This document shows positions 11,279 to 22,261 of a stretch of DNA of 64,000 nt, piece by piece. The position numbers and the translations under genes are program-made. This stretch comes from Symbiodinium natans. Its lineage: Eukaryota > Sar > Dinophyceae > Suessiales > Symbiodiniaceae. The stretch's first letter is position 1. The number at the start of each line of letters is the position of its first letter. The stretch covers positions 1,600,556 through 1,664,555 of the forward strand of contig CAJNDS010001224.1 in assembly GCA_905221605.1 (NCBI GenBank), given 5' to 3'. The notes under the pieces are model-generated. The model was given only the letters and a program-made list of their open reading frames with translations. It was not told the origin of the DNA and did not search any database.

Positions 11279-11960
11279 GACCTCTACGGGCCCTGACGTG
11301 CCGAAGGCCCGAAAAGGATCGAGGCTACCCCGAACCCAGCCTAAACCCTAACACCGCAAAACCCTACGACAGCCTTCAAGCAAATAAGGGCCTCTACGGG
11401 CCCTAACGTCCCGAAGGCCCGAAAAGGGCCGAGGCTACCCCGAACCCCAGCTTAAACCCTAACACCGCAAAACCCTGCGAAGGCCTTCAAGCAAATAAGG
11501 GCCTCTACGGGCCCTAACTTGCCGAAGGCCCGAAAAGGGCCGAGGCTACCCCGAACCCGAGCTTAAACCCTAGCGATTGAAATTCTCATTGGCGAAAAAT
11601 TCATTAATAGGTTCCCTGACCTTTAAATGAATAAAGCCTCTACGGCCCCTGACACGCCGAAGGTCCGAACAAGGCCCCGAGAGACCCCAAGAGCCACCAA
11701 AATGCTTCAAAAGGCTTCAAAAGGCCCCCTAAAAGAAGGGGGACCCCAGGATGCCCGTACCCGCAATGAAAAATGCGATTTTTTGGTAGTGAAATCGATG
11801 CTTAATTGAGGCCCTTAAAGAAGGGGAATCCAGGAGCAGACACAAAGGGTTTCCCTGACCTTCAAATAAATAAGGGCCTCTACGGGCCCTGATACGCCGA
11901 AGGCCCGAAAAGGGCCGAGGCTACCCCCAACCCCAGCTTAAACCCTAACAGCGCAACTTT
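11279..11960. repeat. Tandem/dispersed ~110-bp repeat with embedded CCCTAAA
   Basis: Units start near 11279, 11392, 11500, 11637 and 11873, each beginning CCTCTACGGGCCCT and containing GCCGAAGGCCCGAAAAGG, a GAGGCTACCCC block and usually TAAACCCTAACACCGCAA. A second motif (AAAATGCTTCAAAAGGCTTC, followed by CCCCCTAAAAGAAGGGGGAC) occurs at about 11098 and 11700. A third (CGCAATGAAAAATG) occurs at about 11164, 11220 and 11762. Confidence 0.8.
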
Positions 11961-12012
11961 AAAAACATCAAAGCAAGCATCAGAGCACAAGAAAATAAAT
12001 TCCATAAACCCT

Positions 12013-12115
12013 AAACCCTAATAGAGTATAGTTTGGGTGGCCGGGGTGGGTTGACGGGCAACGCGAGCGCGCGGCCCGGGGCGTTTCACACCCGAGCGCG
12101 CGCCCTCCCCTGACC
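12013..12115. repeat. GC-rich hairpin unit between telomere-like arrays, copy 2
   Basis: Same order as 10186-10302: CCCTAA, AGAGTATAGTTTGGGTGG, then hairpin arms GAGCGCGCGGCCCGGGGCG and CACCCGAGCGCGCG, followed at once by a long CCCTAAA array. Several changes occur on both arms so that pairing is kept. Confidence 0.65.
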
Positions 12116-12241
12116 CTAAACCCTAAACCCTAAACCCTAAACCCTAAACCCTAAACCCTAAACCCTAAACCCTAAACCCTAAACCCTAAACCCTAAACCC
12201 TAAACCCTAAACCCTAAACCCTAAACCCTAACCCTAAACCC
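12112..12241. repeat. Longest interstitial CCCTAAA array
   Basis: About 18 nearly perfect CCCTAAA units, with one CCCTAA unit near the end. It sits between unrelated sequences on both sides, so it is not a chromosome end in this assembly. Confidence 0.95.
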
Positions 12242-12268
12242 CCTTCCCGAGGTCGGAGAGGCCAAGTC

Positions 12269-12361
12269 ATGCGATCAACGTGCTGGTTTGCACGGGGCGG
12301 CTGCACTTGCGACTACACCTACGGCGACGCCGCCCGGCTCACGTTGAAGGGCATGCTGAGG
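12269..12361 (+). pseudogene. Possible orphan exon, AlkB-like
   Basis: In frame from 12269 the sequence reads MRSTCWFARGGCTCDYTYGD followed by AARLTLKGMLR. The pattern (S/T)CWY...C..YxYxG is reminiscent of the segment before the nucleotide-recognition lid of AlkB-type 2-oxoglutarate dioxygenases. There is no iron-binding HxD segment nearby, the match is short and based on memory of the family pattern, and the whole piece lies between telomere-like arrays. It may be chance. Confidence 0.2.
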
Positions 12362-12948
12362 GTTTAGGGTTTAGGGTTCGTCAGGAAACCCAGAGATTCC
12401 CTGTCTTTTTCGGGCTTAGGTTCCCTTAGAAGCCCCTTTACACCAAAAGAAGGCGCCCTTTTTATTCCTAGGTTGCTCTTGGGTCGAGGAATGATAGGGT
12501 GCACCAGTCCTGGATGTCACCTCGAGAGTTGCATGCACATCACCCGATTGGTCAGGACCCGTTTTCCAAGCGCCGTAAACGAAGAAAACATAGTCACACA
12601 CAGATCGAGAATTGGAGGGTTTTGGGTTGGGATTGCAGAGGAAGGGGAGGGGGGGGAGAGGAGATTGGTGTTAAGCTCGGATATCGGATACGGGGCGACC
12701 CGTCGCTCCCTGCGTCCAAGTGGCAAGGCCCGTGTCAGCCTGACGCGCAAGTCGTCCTCGGGGAGCTTTGCAGATTGCATGGAGAGGCCGGCGCTTGCAT
12801 CGGCACGATGAAGCCCGGGGTTTAGGGTTGAGGGTTGAGGGTTTAGGGAGCTAAATTGAAGAATGTACTTTATATCTCATGTAGTATAGGGCTTCTTCCT
12901 CACTATGATCTTTGAGGTCGATTCCTTCATCAAGGGGTTATGGGGCCC

Positions 12949-13026
12949 TAAACCCCAAACCCTAAACCCCAAACCCCAAACCCCGAACCCCGAACCCCGA
13001 ACCCCAAACCCCAAACCCCAAACCCT
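12949..13026. repeat. Interstitial array of CCCCAAA/CCCCGAA variants
   Basis: About 11 units, mostly CCCCAAA and CCCCGAA, i.e. variant telomere-like units. Confidence 0.85.
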
Positions 13027-13190
13027 ACTCAAAAGTAGGCATCCTTACACCCAACCTGCATATGGCTGCATGCACCCTGGAATCGCGAAGGGCAGTTTCA
13101 AACAGGGATTCGATCGCCCTCTCATAGCCTCGGCCCCTTCTCTCAAGCCCAGCATCAATCCAAAAGCCATCCCAAGTCCCCTCAACCGTT

Positions 13191-13236
13191 TGGGGTTTAG
13201 GGTTTAGGGTTTAGGGTTTAGGGTTTAGGGCTTAGG
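13191..13236. repeat. Interstitial TTTAGGG array (opposite orientation)
   Basis: Six TTTAGGG units in the orientation opposite to the arrays at 12112 and 12949. Confidence 0.9.
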
Positions 13237-13496
13237 GGAGTAGGTAGCCTTTAACCTTTTTGGGGGTCTTATATTCCCTGATAATCCCAAAGGGCCTAAG
13301 GGTAAGCTTTAGTTGTTTACTGGACAACAAAGAACCTCTAACCCAGACCCCCTGACAGGATCCAAAGAATAGAACCCCCAAATAGTGCCCTGTAGTATAG
13401 TACTTTTGGGTCAGTCTTAGGAACCCTTCAGGGCATCTACTTTTTGGATCCTCCCAGGTGTCTGGGAAACCCTAAACCCTCAACCTTGGAAGCTGC

Positions 13497-13555
13497 CTAA
13501 ACCCTACACCCTAAACCCTACACCCTAAACCCTAAACCCCGAACCCTGAACCCTG
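13497..13555. repeat. Interstitial CCCTAAA/CCCTACA/CCCTGAA array
   Basis: A short mixed-unit array; a further (GGGTTTA) array of about four units lies at 13658-13688 in the opposite orientation. Confidence 0.75.
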
Positions 13556-13699
13556 AACCAAAATCCGAAGTGGAGACTCGCCAGGCTGACTGAGCTGGTC
13601 TTCTCGCGGCTGACTCCAAAGCTGGGATGCAGCCTCAGCTGGCTGCAGGTTGTTGTTTTGGGTTTAGGGTTTAGGGTTTAGGGTTTAGGTGGGGTTCCC

Positions 13700-15617
13700 A
13701 GAGTTAGAACTTGGGGTTTCAAGGGGTTATAAGTGAATCAGTCCAGTCTAAGAGGGGTTGTAAGTAATTGTGATAGCTTAGGCCAAGTGAAGCAGGGTTT
13801 ACATTACTGTTATTGGTGTGTATATAAGGTTCCCTTTTAATATTGGTGAGTGTATATATTTGATGTCCTTTTCGGGGTACAAGAAATATAAACCCTACTT
13901 CAAGTATAGTCCGTATAGTCAGGCGGGTTCTCAGCGTAGCGCTCAGCAGTTCAGGGTGAACCGTTGGTGCTTTGGGTGTTCAGGTCCACTGCAAATGCAT
14001 TCAGAGTTCTTGGCTTTCTTCTGGCTGACTCTTAGACTTTAACTTTTTGGCTTTTGTAGAAACTACAATAAGGAGCTCAAAAGTTAAACTTTTAGGAGGT
14101 CACAGGTACCTAATAAGCCTGGGGACTTGGAGGTTCGGACGCTGTTTTCGCGTGGGTGTTAGCTGCTCAAGCACAGTCTGCATGTACATGTTTCAGGAAC
14201 GCGAGAATTAGGTTAGGATGTCCCACAGCAAGAAGCAAGAAGCAAGAAGCACTGTAAAAAACCGATGGTTTTTGAACTTTTAGCTTGTGAACCTGAAATA
14301 TTTGATACAGAAGTACACGTTACTCCTTTCACTTCGGGCGTTCTAGTGAAAGGGCGCAATGGCGGCAAACAAGCACATAAAACCATGGTCTTTACGATGT
14401 TTTACGACATGCACACAAGGGTCAGTTTTGTGTAGTTTTTGTTTTTGTTCTTTTATGTTGCTTCTGGTGGCAGTTGTTTTTGGTTCGAGAATCATGACGA
14501 CACACCGTTCGCATAAGCCTTGTGACAGTGCGTCTTGTTACAGAAACGTCAAACGTCCTGGTGCAGCATGTTGTGTAGAGGAGCACAAACGCTGTAAATA
14601 CCGGTGTTTTGGGCATGGAAAGAGTATCACGGTCGTAACCAACCCCTCCACCCAATACAAAAGGAGAACTGTCCACAAGTTCACAGGTTTTTTAGGTACC
14701 TGTTTCCTTTCAGGAGGGGTTCAGGAGTCAGCCAAGAGTTAGCACCCTACGTAGTACTTAAAACGCAACTCATTGTAAGTCTTATAGGGGTTTAGGGGGT
14801 ATATTAAGGGTATCCTTATTTGGGGAAATGCCCTACTACGTGCGCTTAAGCACCCGTAATACGGTAATCATTCCCCAAACAGCACATTCGGGGTCCTCTC
14901 CTCAGAAGAAGGAAGGAACGCAACTGGCTGGATGGGTGGAACGGGACTCGGGAGCTGGGGGGGCCCGTCTGGATGGGTGGCGCCTCCCTTTTTCCTGACG
15001 TCCATGCTGTTCGGGGTCTTTGCCGGTGCCAATGGGTTTTTTGAGTACAGATATATTTGGGTTATTTGTCGAAACCTGTGTTTCTTCAAGTATAAGGTCC
15101 GGAAGACTGGCCAAACTCCGCGAACCTGAACTACTACGCGGACTGCGGGGCGGCGGAGAGGGAGGGCAATTCGGAAATGGCTTGTCATGAGTTCATAAAC
15201 TACTGCTCAATTAAGAATTAAGAATCATATTCTTCCTTACCAGGTAATATACGGGATTATTATCTTTTTCGGGGGGGTCTTAAGCAATCAGTAGTATAGT
15301 GACGATGTTCAGGGTGTTCAGATAGTGTGAGGCATCGCAGAAGTCTGGCCGCTGGAGGACGGCACGCAATCCGTCGGCTGGCACTCGGACGACGAGAGTC
15401 TCTTTCAGGGCAAAGTGCAGGACAGACCCTACAAAACCCGATGTGTGTGTGTGGCGGTGGGGCGAAGGGTTGAAGTTTAGGAAGCCTTTGTTCTCGCCTG
15501 GGCTACGGTGCAAACCTCGTGTTTTGGGATTGTTTGGGAGAACCGCAGTTGGGGACTCTCAAAAGCTTCGAAAAGCTTCGAATAGTTGAATAGTATTCCC
15601 TCATGATTTCTATACAA
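13700..15617. other. No recognised gene
   Basis: Moderately AT-rich, mostly unique sequence. The open frame at 14359-14742 (127 residues, one hydrophobic segment) and that on the minus strand at 14868-15188 show no recognisable domain or codon pattern that I can support as real. Confidence 0.4.
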
Positions 15618-15618
15618 C

Positions 15619-15665
15619 TGGATACCATGTTTTAGACATGTCTAAAAGTAGTATCCAGTTGCATT
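15619..15665. repeat. Short foldback with perfect inner palindrome
   Basis: CAACTGGATAC and GTATCCAGTTG form outer arms around an 18-bp perfect palindrome, TTTTAGACATGTCTAAAA. It could be a miniature inverted-repeat element or a structured RNA segment. Confidence 0.7.
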
Positions 15666-15802
15666 TTTTTTAGACACGTCTAGAAAATAGTATAATGACC
15701 CTCAACACCCTATTCTAATTAACGGGGAGAGCGCCTCTATATTACACTTTACTCCCTCACAAGCTCCCCTTAGTCCATAGCCGCTTGCCATACCAGTAGC
15801 CC

Positions 15803-15870
15803 TGGGTTTAGGGTTTGGGGCTTGGGGCTTAGGGTTTAGGGTTTAGGGCCCTAAACCCTAAACCCTAGAC
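15803..15870. repeat. Head-to-head telomere-like palindrome
   Basis: TTTAGGG units run directly into CCCTAAA units at GGGCCC, forming a head-to-head junction like that left by end-to-end joining of telomere-like sequences. Confidence 0.8.
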
Positions 15871-16133
15871 AGGAGCAGCCAGGGGGCAGTAGGGAAACCT
15901 CTGCGAAAAACCCGAAACCTTGTCATCTAGTAGACTATGCTCCCTAAACTCCTGATGCGCTGATGATGCTTCAAAAGCAAACCTGGGACTCTCTCTTTAC
16001 TTGTTTTTCTGTATGGGTCAGTTATACCTACTAGTTCAGGGGGTAGTTCCCCTAAACCCTAAACCGTAAACTGTAGGTAAAGAATGGTTTTAGGAAGGCC
16101 CACAACATCTGAAGAGCTTCCGAGCTTGGGGTT

Positions 16134-16217
16134 TCTCGTTTGGGGTTTGGGGTTTCGGGTTTCGGGCTTGGGGTTTCGCGTTTCGGGTTTCGGGTTTGGG
16201 GTTTAGGGTTTAGGGTG
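16134..16217. repeat. Interstitial TTTGGGG/TTTCGGG/TTTAGGG array
   Basis: About 12 variant units in the G-rich orientation. Confidence 0.8.
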
Positions 16218-16385
16218 AGGGTCAGAGCAGGCCCTACAGTATGCTTTTGGGGGCAACTAGGGGAGCCATAGTTCTTTACAAGGCGGAAAGGCTTCTGAAC
16301 GTACTTGCCAAAGTAGGGCTCTCCCTCATGATTAGGGTTTAGGCCCTAGTCTACCCCCAAATCCTAACCATAAGCTATAAACCCT

Positions 16386-17007
16386 AACCAAAAAAGGAAA
16401 GGGTACTTTTCAGGGAACCTTGAACCAAAAATAAAGGGAAAGGGGTATTGGACCCCAAAACTTCGACCCTCTAAAACCCTAAACCCTAAACCCGCCGGAG
16501 ACGCGAAGCCAGGACTGCTCCATCGTGTCGCTTTCTTTGGGCGGGCGGCGCGAGTTCTGGACCGATAACTATATCCCCCTTGGGAATAGTTTTTAATTTT
16601 TGTTCATATAAAACCCAAGAGGGTATTGAATATTATTATTATTATTATTATTAAGGCCCTAAGGGGAGTATAGAGAAGTGACCAAAGATGATCAATACCC
16701 CTTTCCCTTTTTTTGGTTCAAGGTTCCCTTAAAAGTACCCTTTCCTTTTTTTGGTTCATGGTTCCTTTAAAAGTAGGATTTCACTTTTTTGGTTCAAGAA
16801 TCCCTTAAAAGTACCCCTTTCCCTTTGTTTGCTCAAGCTTCCCTTAAAGGTACCCCTTTCCTTTTTTTGGTTCAAGGTTCCCTCAAAAAGCAAGCAACCC
16901 CCAAAAAAGTACCCTTATTGTAGTATGAATACCCCTTTCCCTTTTTTTCAAGGTTCCCTTAACAAAAAAGCAAGCAGCCCCCAAAAAAGTACTCTTATTG
17001 TAGTATG
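16386..17007. repeat. ~50-bp tandem repeats and their inverted partner
   Basis: At 16697-16885 a unit of about 50 bp (CCCCTTTCCCTTTTTTTGG, TTCAAGGTTCCCTTAAAAGT) is repeated at least four times. At 16386-16452 the reverse complement of the same unit occurs, so the block can form a large foldback. At 16880-17007 a ~90-bp unit (AAAAGCAAGCARCCCCC to ATTGTAGTATG) is duplicated. Confidence 0.75.
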
Positions 17008-17092
17008 GCTACTCGGCTGCCAAGACAAAGGAATAGCATTCGTACTCAGGGTTCCTTTGTAATTGAGTGCAGATTCCTTAGCTGAGGGGTAC

Positions 17093-17309
17093 ACTTGGAG
17101 GTTCATGGCACTTATTAACCAATCATAACTGTACTTATAGCTGTACTTATAAGCCCCTTAAAGGCTTATAAGTACAGTTATAAGTACAGCTATACGTACA
17201 GTTATAAGTACAGTCATAAGTACAGTTATAAGTACAGTCATAAGTACAGTTATAAGTACAGCTATAAGTACAGTTATAATTGGTTAGCAAGTACCATGAA
17301 CCTCCAAGT
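17093..17309. mobile_element. MITE-like element, family with ACTTGGAGGTTCATG termini
   Basis: A 217-bp element with terminal inverted repeats of about 45 bp: it begins ACTTGGAGGTTCATGGCACT and ends with the matching ...CATGAACCTCCAAGT. The inside is a tandem array of a 12-bp unit (ACAGTTATAAGT) that is itself nearly self-complementary with the left arm. It has no coding capacity, so it must be non-autonomous. Related copies lie at 19755-19855, about 21812-21885 and 23867-23898. Confidence 0.8.
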
Positions 17310-17699
17310 ATTGGGCTCTCGGAGCCGACCAGGATGGCACTGAGCCTGCAACCCTCGGTGTAAGCTTCATGGGTAAGGCGACAGGCTTACGAACTGGACT
17401 TGGAGTTCTTTCGGGGGAGGGGTTGAGCTAGAAGCCCGCGGAGCGTAGCCTATGCAGGTGTAGAGAGCACTTCAGTGATCCCAAGCTTGCCAATCTTAAG
17501 CACCTTTTGATACAGGGCATGGTACTTTCACGATTCTTATCCCAAAGGCCAGGGCCCCCTAGAATCCGTTGAATACCCACACTGAAACACGAACCGTGCC
17601 AAAGAGCAGTTCGTACTGTTGATCACCTGCGTTCGGCTTTGGATACGACTATGAGCTCGTTGATTTGTGGCAGCGCGCATCAGAGGCACACATTGTTCT

Positions 17700-17881
17700 C
17701 CCTAAACCCAAAACCCTAAACCCTAAACCCTAAACCCCTAAACCCCTAAACCCCTAAACCCCTAAACCCCTAAACCCCTAAACCCCTAAACCCCTAAACC
17801 CCTAAACCCCTAAACCCCTAAACCCCTAACCAATAAATCCCTAAACCCTTAAACCCCTTAACCCTAAACCCTAAACCCTAA
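17700..17881. repeat. Interstitial array of 8-bp CCCCTAAA units
   Basis: Starts and ends with 7-bp CCCTAAA units, but the middle (about 17727-17828) is 13-14 copies of the 8-bp variant CCCCTAAA. The block of identical variants points to local amplification. Confidence 0.9.
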
Positions 17882-18049
17882 AGTTCTTCCTCAAACAATT
17901 CGAACAGATAGGCTGCCCCGTCCCTTCTGCTATGCAGGATAGCCCTGAAGACAGAGGGTGCTGAGCCCTCGCAGGACACGGCTTCTTGGCACATCGCTGG
18001 TGACTTGTCGTTTCCCCAACCCCTGAACCCTGAGCCCTAAAAAAACACA

Positions 18050-18100
18050 AACCTACACCCTAAACCCTAAACCTTAAACCCTAAACCCTAAACCCTAAAT
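18050..18100. repeat. Interstitial CCCTAAA array
   Basis: About seven CCCTAAA/CCTTAAA units. Degenerate G-rich arrays follow at 18190-18325 and C-rich ones at 18405-18475 and 18837-18866. Confidence 0.8.
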
Positions 18101-18479
18101 GCAGTGCCTTTGTTCGGAGACAACCCTACCAAGTCATGGTGGGCTCGGTCGGTGTGCATGGCCTTGGGTGTGACAGATGTTGTTGCTTAGGGTTCAGGAT
18201 TTAGCGTTTCTGGGTTTAAGGTTTTCGGGTTTCTGGGTTTAGGGTTTGGGGTTTAGGGTTTACGGTTAAGGGGTTTAGGGTTTCGGGTTTGGGGTTTAGG
18301 GAGTTGGGGCTTAGGGTTGAGGGGAATCAGGGATTGCATGCAGAGGCGCTGGCTAGGCTTGGCAGTCGAATTAGCCGGAAGCCAGAGCCAGGGAACTGAG
18401 CAAACAAAACCCTAAACCTTAAACCCTAATCCTTAAACCCTAAACCCGAAAGCTGGAACCCCAAACCCTAAACCTTTTT

Positions 18480-19690
18480 CCGGAAGGAGAGCGTGGTGGA
18501 AGTTGACCTGCGCCATGGCGATCTCTTGAGTATGGAGCTGTCCTCAGGGGGAGTGGAGGGGGGAGTGCCCCTTACGCACAGGGTGGTGTGGCATGTTGAA
18601 CTTGTCCTTGTTATAAACATTGTGATGTCGAAACCCTAATCCCTAAGCTCTAAAACCTACACACACATATCGGCCCTAAACCCGGGACTTGAGATGAATC
18701 GTCATGCTCGTACGGTGACCTCACATAGGCAATAACTTTTGAAGCTTTATCCTGTAGTTATTTCTCCGACTGCTCATGACTGATGGACATTTGCATCGCT
18801 GCAGTGTGGTTGCGAGGCTTCTAGGCAGGTGGCAAGAAACCCTAAACCCTAAATCCTAAACCCTAAGCACTAATCCTCTGAGATTCACTGGAATCAGACT
18901 TCGAGGAAGGCTTGATGCAAAAGCACACCCTTCACTTCTTGACGCGGGAGCCGCGGCAGTGCCTCTGTGAACAATTGCTGCTTGCTGAGGTTGAGTGTTT
19001 CGGGTTTACGGTTACTACTCTTTGCTTAAGAACCCAACAAAAACAAGAACAATATTCCCTATATATATATATATATATTACCCTCATAGGAATGCGTTAT
19101 GCGTTTATTTTATGTCTTTTTGTTTGGGGGGGGGGGGGGGGTTTTTAGGCAAGTAGTAGTAGAAGTAGGAGATTTGGGAGCCGAGTTGTATCGGTTCGGG
19201 TGGCTTGGATTGTTGATGCTCACGTGTTAGGTTTGATCTGATGGGGTGTCTGGAAGGTTTCTTGACAGGTACAAGTTGAAATAAACCATAGTTTGTGTTG
19301 CTTTATACGGTTTCCTTGAGAATGTCATCACACGTGGTACCCGCCACATACCTCGCACCGCATGCCCGACGGAAGCGCGGAGACTTTTGAAGCATGAGAT
19401 TCCAAAAGCATGCTAATAGATCCCTAGCCCACCATGACCACAGAAACCAAGCCCCACACTGCAAGAACCAAACTGGGGTAGAATCCATTATCACTTTTTA
19501 CAGGGCCCCCAAACCTACCCCTTCCCAATCCAAAGGGCCTCAAAACCTCTGACCCCGGCGGACCGGGAGCCCTAACCTAAGTTAGCTACCAGGCGCGCCG
19601 ACTTCTGGCCCCCCCGGATCAACATCACTTGGCGGTGGATCGTGAACCACCGGCGTGGCTGTCCCCTTCGTTTGGGGCTCAGGGGTTCCC
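18480..19690. other. No recognised gene
   Basis: Unique sequence with an (AT)n run near 19058-19078 and a 14-bp G run near 19126-19141. The short ORFs have no recognisable domain. Confidence 0.4.
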
Positions 19691-19696
19691 TGCCTT

Positions 19697-19754
19697 TAGG
19701 GTTTAGGGTTTAGAGGGTTTAGGGTTTAGAGGGTTTGGGGTTTGGGGTTTGGGG
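19697..19754. repeat. Interstitial TTTAGGG/TTTGGGG array
   Basis: About seven G-rich units directly abutting the MITE-like element at 19755. Confidence 0.8.
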
Positions 19755-19855
19755 CTACTTGCAGGTTCATGGGTACTTATAACCACAGTTATAAGTCTAC
19801 TTAAAACCCTAGAGATGTATTATTAGGGTTATAAGTACCCTGAACCTCCAAGTAG
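19755..19855. mobile_element. MITE-like element, short family member
   Basis: A 101-bp element starting CTACTTGCAGGTTCATGGG and ending with the reverse complement pattern ...CCTGAACCTCCAAGTAG. The inner arms GTACTTATAACC and GGTTATAAGTAC also pair. It belongs with the element at 17093. Confidence 0.8.
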
Positions 19856-20282
19856 GAGCTCGGGTTCCTCGTTACAGCATGTCTCCTTGAAGTTCAGGGT
19901 ACCATAAAGCTCTCAGAATTCAGGTCAACCCCCCATGCATGGCGTTTGGCATTTTTGATCTGGGTGTAGGGTGCATTGCAAGGAGATGGTGGAATGCGGG
20001 GTTTTGCAGCGAGGTTTGGCTGGCACAGTCTTTCTCTCATATGTGCGTCTTGTCCGGATGCATGCCGGTGGGTTTAGGGTTTCGTAGGATTTAGGGTTGC
20101 GATCGTGTAAGATGGTGACACCTAGCACTAGCAGCACGGAGCTTGCCTATATGGCGTCAACAGGCCACTGCTGTCTTCGCGGATGTTCCCTTGTGCATGG
20201 GCCCAAGCCTCCGCTCCCTCCAATTCTGCCTCGACCACCTGTGTCGTAGCTTTCTCATCAGCTTCTCAAATCAACCTACGCC

Positions 20283-20918
20283 ATGGCTATGCGAACGTTC
20301 GCCTTTGCGCTGAGCTTCTTCCAGCTGGTACAGGCTGACATGTACCTGAACAGCCCGCGCGGCTCCAACAACAAGCTGCGTGAGCAGAGCAACAACGTGC
20401 AGAATGCCAACCGCCTGTTTGACTCCCAAAACAATGCAGCATCCGGCTACCAAATTGGCGACGATTGCAAGCCGGCGTGCAAGGACGAGAACAACAACTA
20501 CGACGCAACCAAGGAGGGTGCCACGAAAGGGACCATGAAGTTCTACCAGGGCTCAGAACTCTACATCGACTGGTACATGCAGCATGGCTGTGGCGTGGGT
20601 CATCCGAACCTGCGTTGCCAGATCATCCTGCAGTACATGAGTGAAGTCGACAATCCCACGCTTCGGGATGGGACAGATCAGGACTCTGCCGGCGGCGATG
20701 ATGAGGACCCTACCGACGAAGAGACGGCCGAGGTGGCAAGGGGCTATCACGAGCCCTTGGACTTCTACCAGGCCTGCTACGAGCGAGAGCGCAACAAGGG
20801 GCTCTTCACCGCTGACCAGCAGATCGAGGAGAACGGCGGGGCCACGTCCACGAGGCAGAACCCCAATGGCAATGGCCGCCGACGCGGCAACCAACGCCAC
20901 GGCCTAGAGTGCCCGGAG
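20283..20918 (+). CDS. DD3-3 family secreted protein, exon 1
   Basis: The exon starts at ATG 20283 and encodes a signal peptide ([18 protein letters not shown]) with likely cleavage before DMYLNSPRG. The mature start [20 protein letters not shown] and [20 protein letters not shown] is the conserved opening of the DD3-3 family, first named in Dictyostelium and found across protists; its biochemical function is unknown. Further family-like segments are [31 protein letters not shown] and [15 protein letters not shown]. The frame should leave the exon after CPE, since [10 protein letters not shown], the expected continuation, begins at 21056-21059. That gives an intron with a GA donor (GACCCC or GAGGAC) and an AG acceptor; a GAG at both edges makes the exact cut ambiguous by 3 nt. 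An AG at 20260-20261 could serve as trans-splice acceptor for the spliced leader (inference). Confidence 0.85.
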
Positions 20919-21055
20919 GACCCCAAGAGCTCTCGCAGTGTTATTCCCACAGAGTAGCACTGAGAAGTTTAGTTCACGCCAAGATGGTACATGTAGTACA
21001 ATTGTGTGAAAGCCAGTGTGTAAGCTTCACCCTGCCCGTATGCATCGTTTTGCAG

Positions 21056-21234
21056 GAGAGGGACTACTACCCCTACTGGCACCCATCGCCCTGGCACGAC
21101 ATTGCCATTTTCACCGACGAGCCCCAGGAACGTTGCGAGTACTACCGTGCAGAGTCGCAGAACGTCAAAGAGAAGGGTCGCTGCTCCATCAACCTGTACA
21201 ACAGCCCTGATGCATGCATCGGGAACGAGGGAGA
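21056..21234 (+). CDS. DD3-3 family protein, exon 2
   Basis: Begins after TTTTGCAG and reads [20 protein letters not shown], then [20 protein letters not shown], then [20 protein letters not shown]. It joins exon 1 in frame ([10 protein letters not shown]). A GT donor at 21235 (GTGCCG) leaves two bases that combine with the first base of exon 3 to give GEW. The stop at 21244 lies in the intron. Confidence 0.75.
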
Positions 21235-21342
21235 GTGCCGACCTTAAGAGGGCTGCATAGAGACGTGCGCACGCGAGTGATCACGAGTGCCAAGGTACAC
21301 CGTGTACCCCCATAGACTCTACACTTGCATGCCCTTGCCGAG

Positions 21343-21631
21343 GTGGATTGTGGAGCCGGCTTTCGACGAGCCCCCGCCTGAATGCGTCGGAGGCATCGCC
21401 AGCCGTGACAACCACAACGGGAACGTGAGGAATGGCCATCCCCAGTACTACCTCTGGAAGATCCCCGAGCACATCAAAGGCCGTGTGGTGTTGCGCATCC
21501 GCTACAACATCACCACCGGCGACTTCTCCCTGGGCTCCCTGGCTAACCCCACGGAGGAGGGCACCGCGCTCTCCGGGATCAAGGCAGACCCCTTCTTCAT
21601 GGACCGCAGCTTCAACGATCCCAATCCCAAC
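21343..21631 (+). CDS. DD3-3 family protein, exon 3
   Basis: Begins after GCCGAG with WIVEPAFDEPPPECVGG, followed by DNHNGNVRNGHPQYYLWKIP and GRVVLRIRYNITTGDF, the central conserved part of the family. The exon probably ends after FNDPNPN at a GA donor (GATCGG), because exon 4 then continues DPVADWIG in phase. A GT two codons on would break the frame. Confidence 0.75.
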
Positions 21632-22225
21632 GATCGGAGGTGCCAAACGAAAGCCTCAACCCTGAAACCTCAAAGCCCTAACCCTAAACCCCGCAAATTT
21701 AAAGCACGTGGCCTATGTTAACACACACGCTGTCCTTCCAAACCTGCATGGCTAGGCGGCGGACCTTCTCGGGTCGACCTGGCGTCCCCGTGCCCCTGGC
21801 ACAGGACTTCTATTTTTTCAGGTTCATGGGTAGTATGGTTATGACAACACTGAACAGGGTTATAGGTACGCGAAACCTTGACGAGCAAGTCTCGATCAGC
21901 ATGTACCAAGCTTGAACGTCGCCCCTGAACACTCAGACTTCAAACCCATAAGCTGAGAATGATTCTGGGAATCTGAAGACATGAATGCGCCAGAATTTGT
22001 CCAACCCGGTTCTAACGATGGAATCAGTATGTACATCCCTAACCCTAAACTATACACCCTAAACCACTACAATTGACGGGTGGCCTGCTCGACTGCTAGT
22101 CCGACTTGTGACCTCCCATTTGGGATTTCGCCTTACAAGCTCCCCCCCATCTCTCTCTGTTTCTCTCTTGTTTTATCTCTCTTTTTTGCTATCTCTCTTT
22201 ATTTATTTTTGTTTTTTGTTAGTTT

Positions 22226-22261
<36 letters not shown>

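Noticed and set aside
12112-12241. True chromosome end
   Set aside because: Unique sequence continues on both sides and the array is under 150 bp.
14359-14742. Small membrane protein ORF
   Set aside because: One hydrophobic segment only, an overlapping antisense ORF, and no homology that I recognise. Not supportable as a gene.
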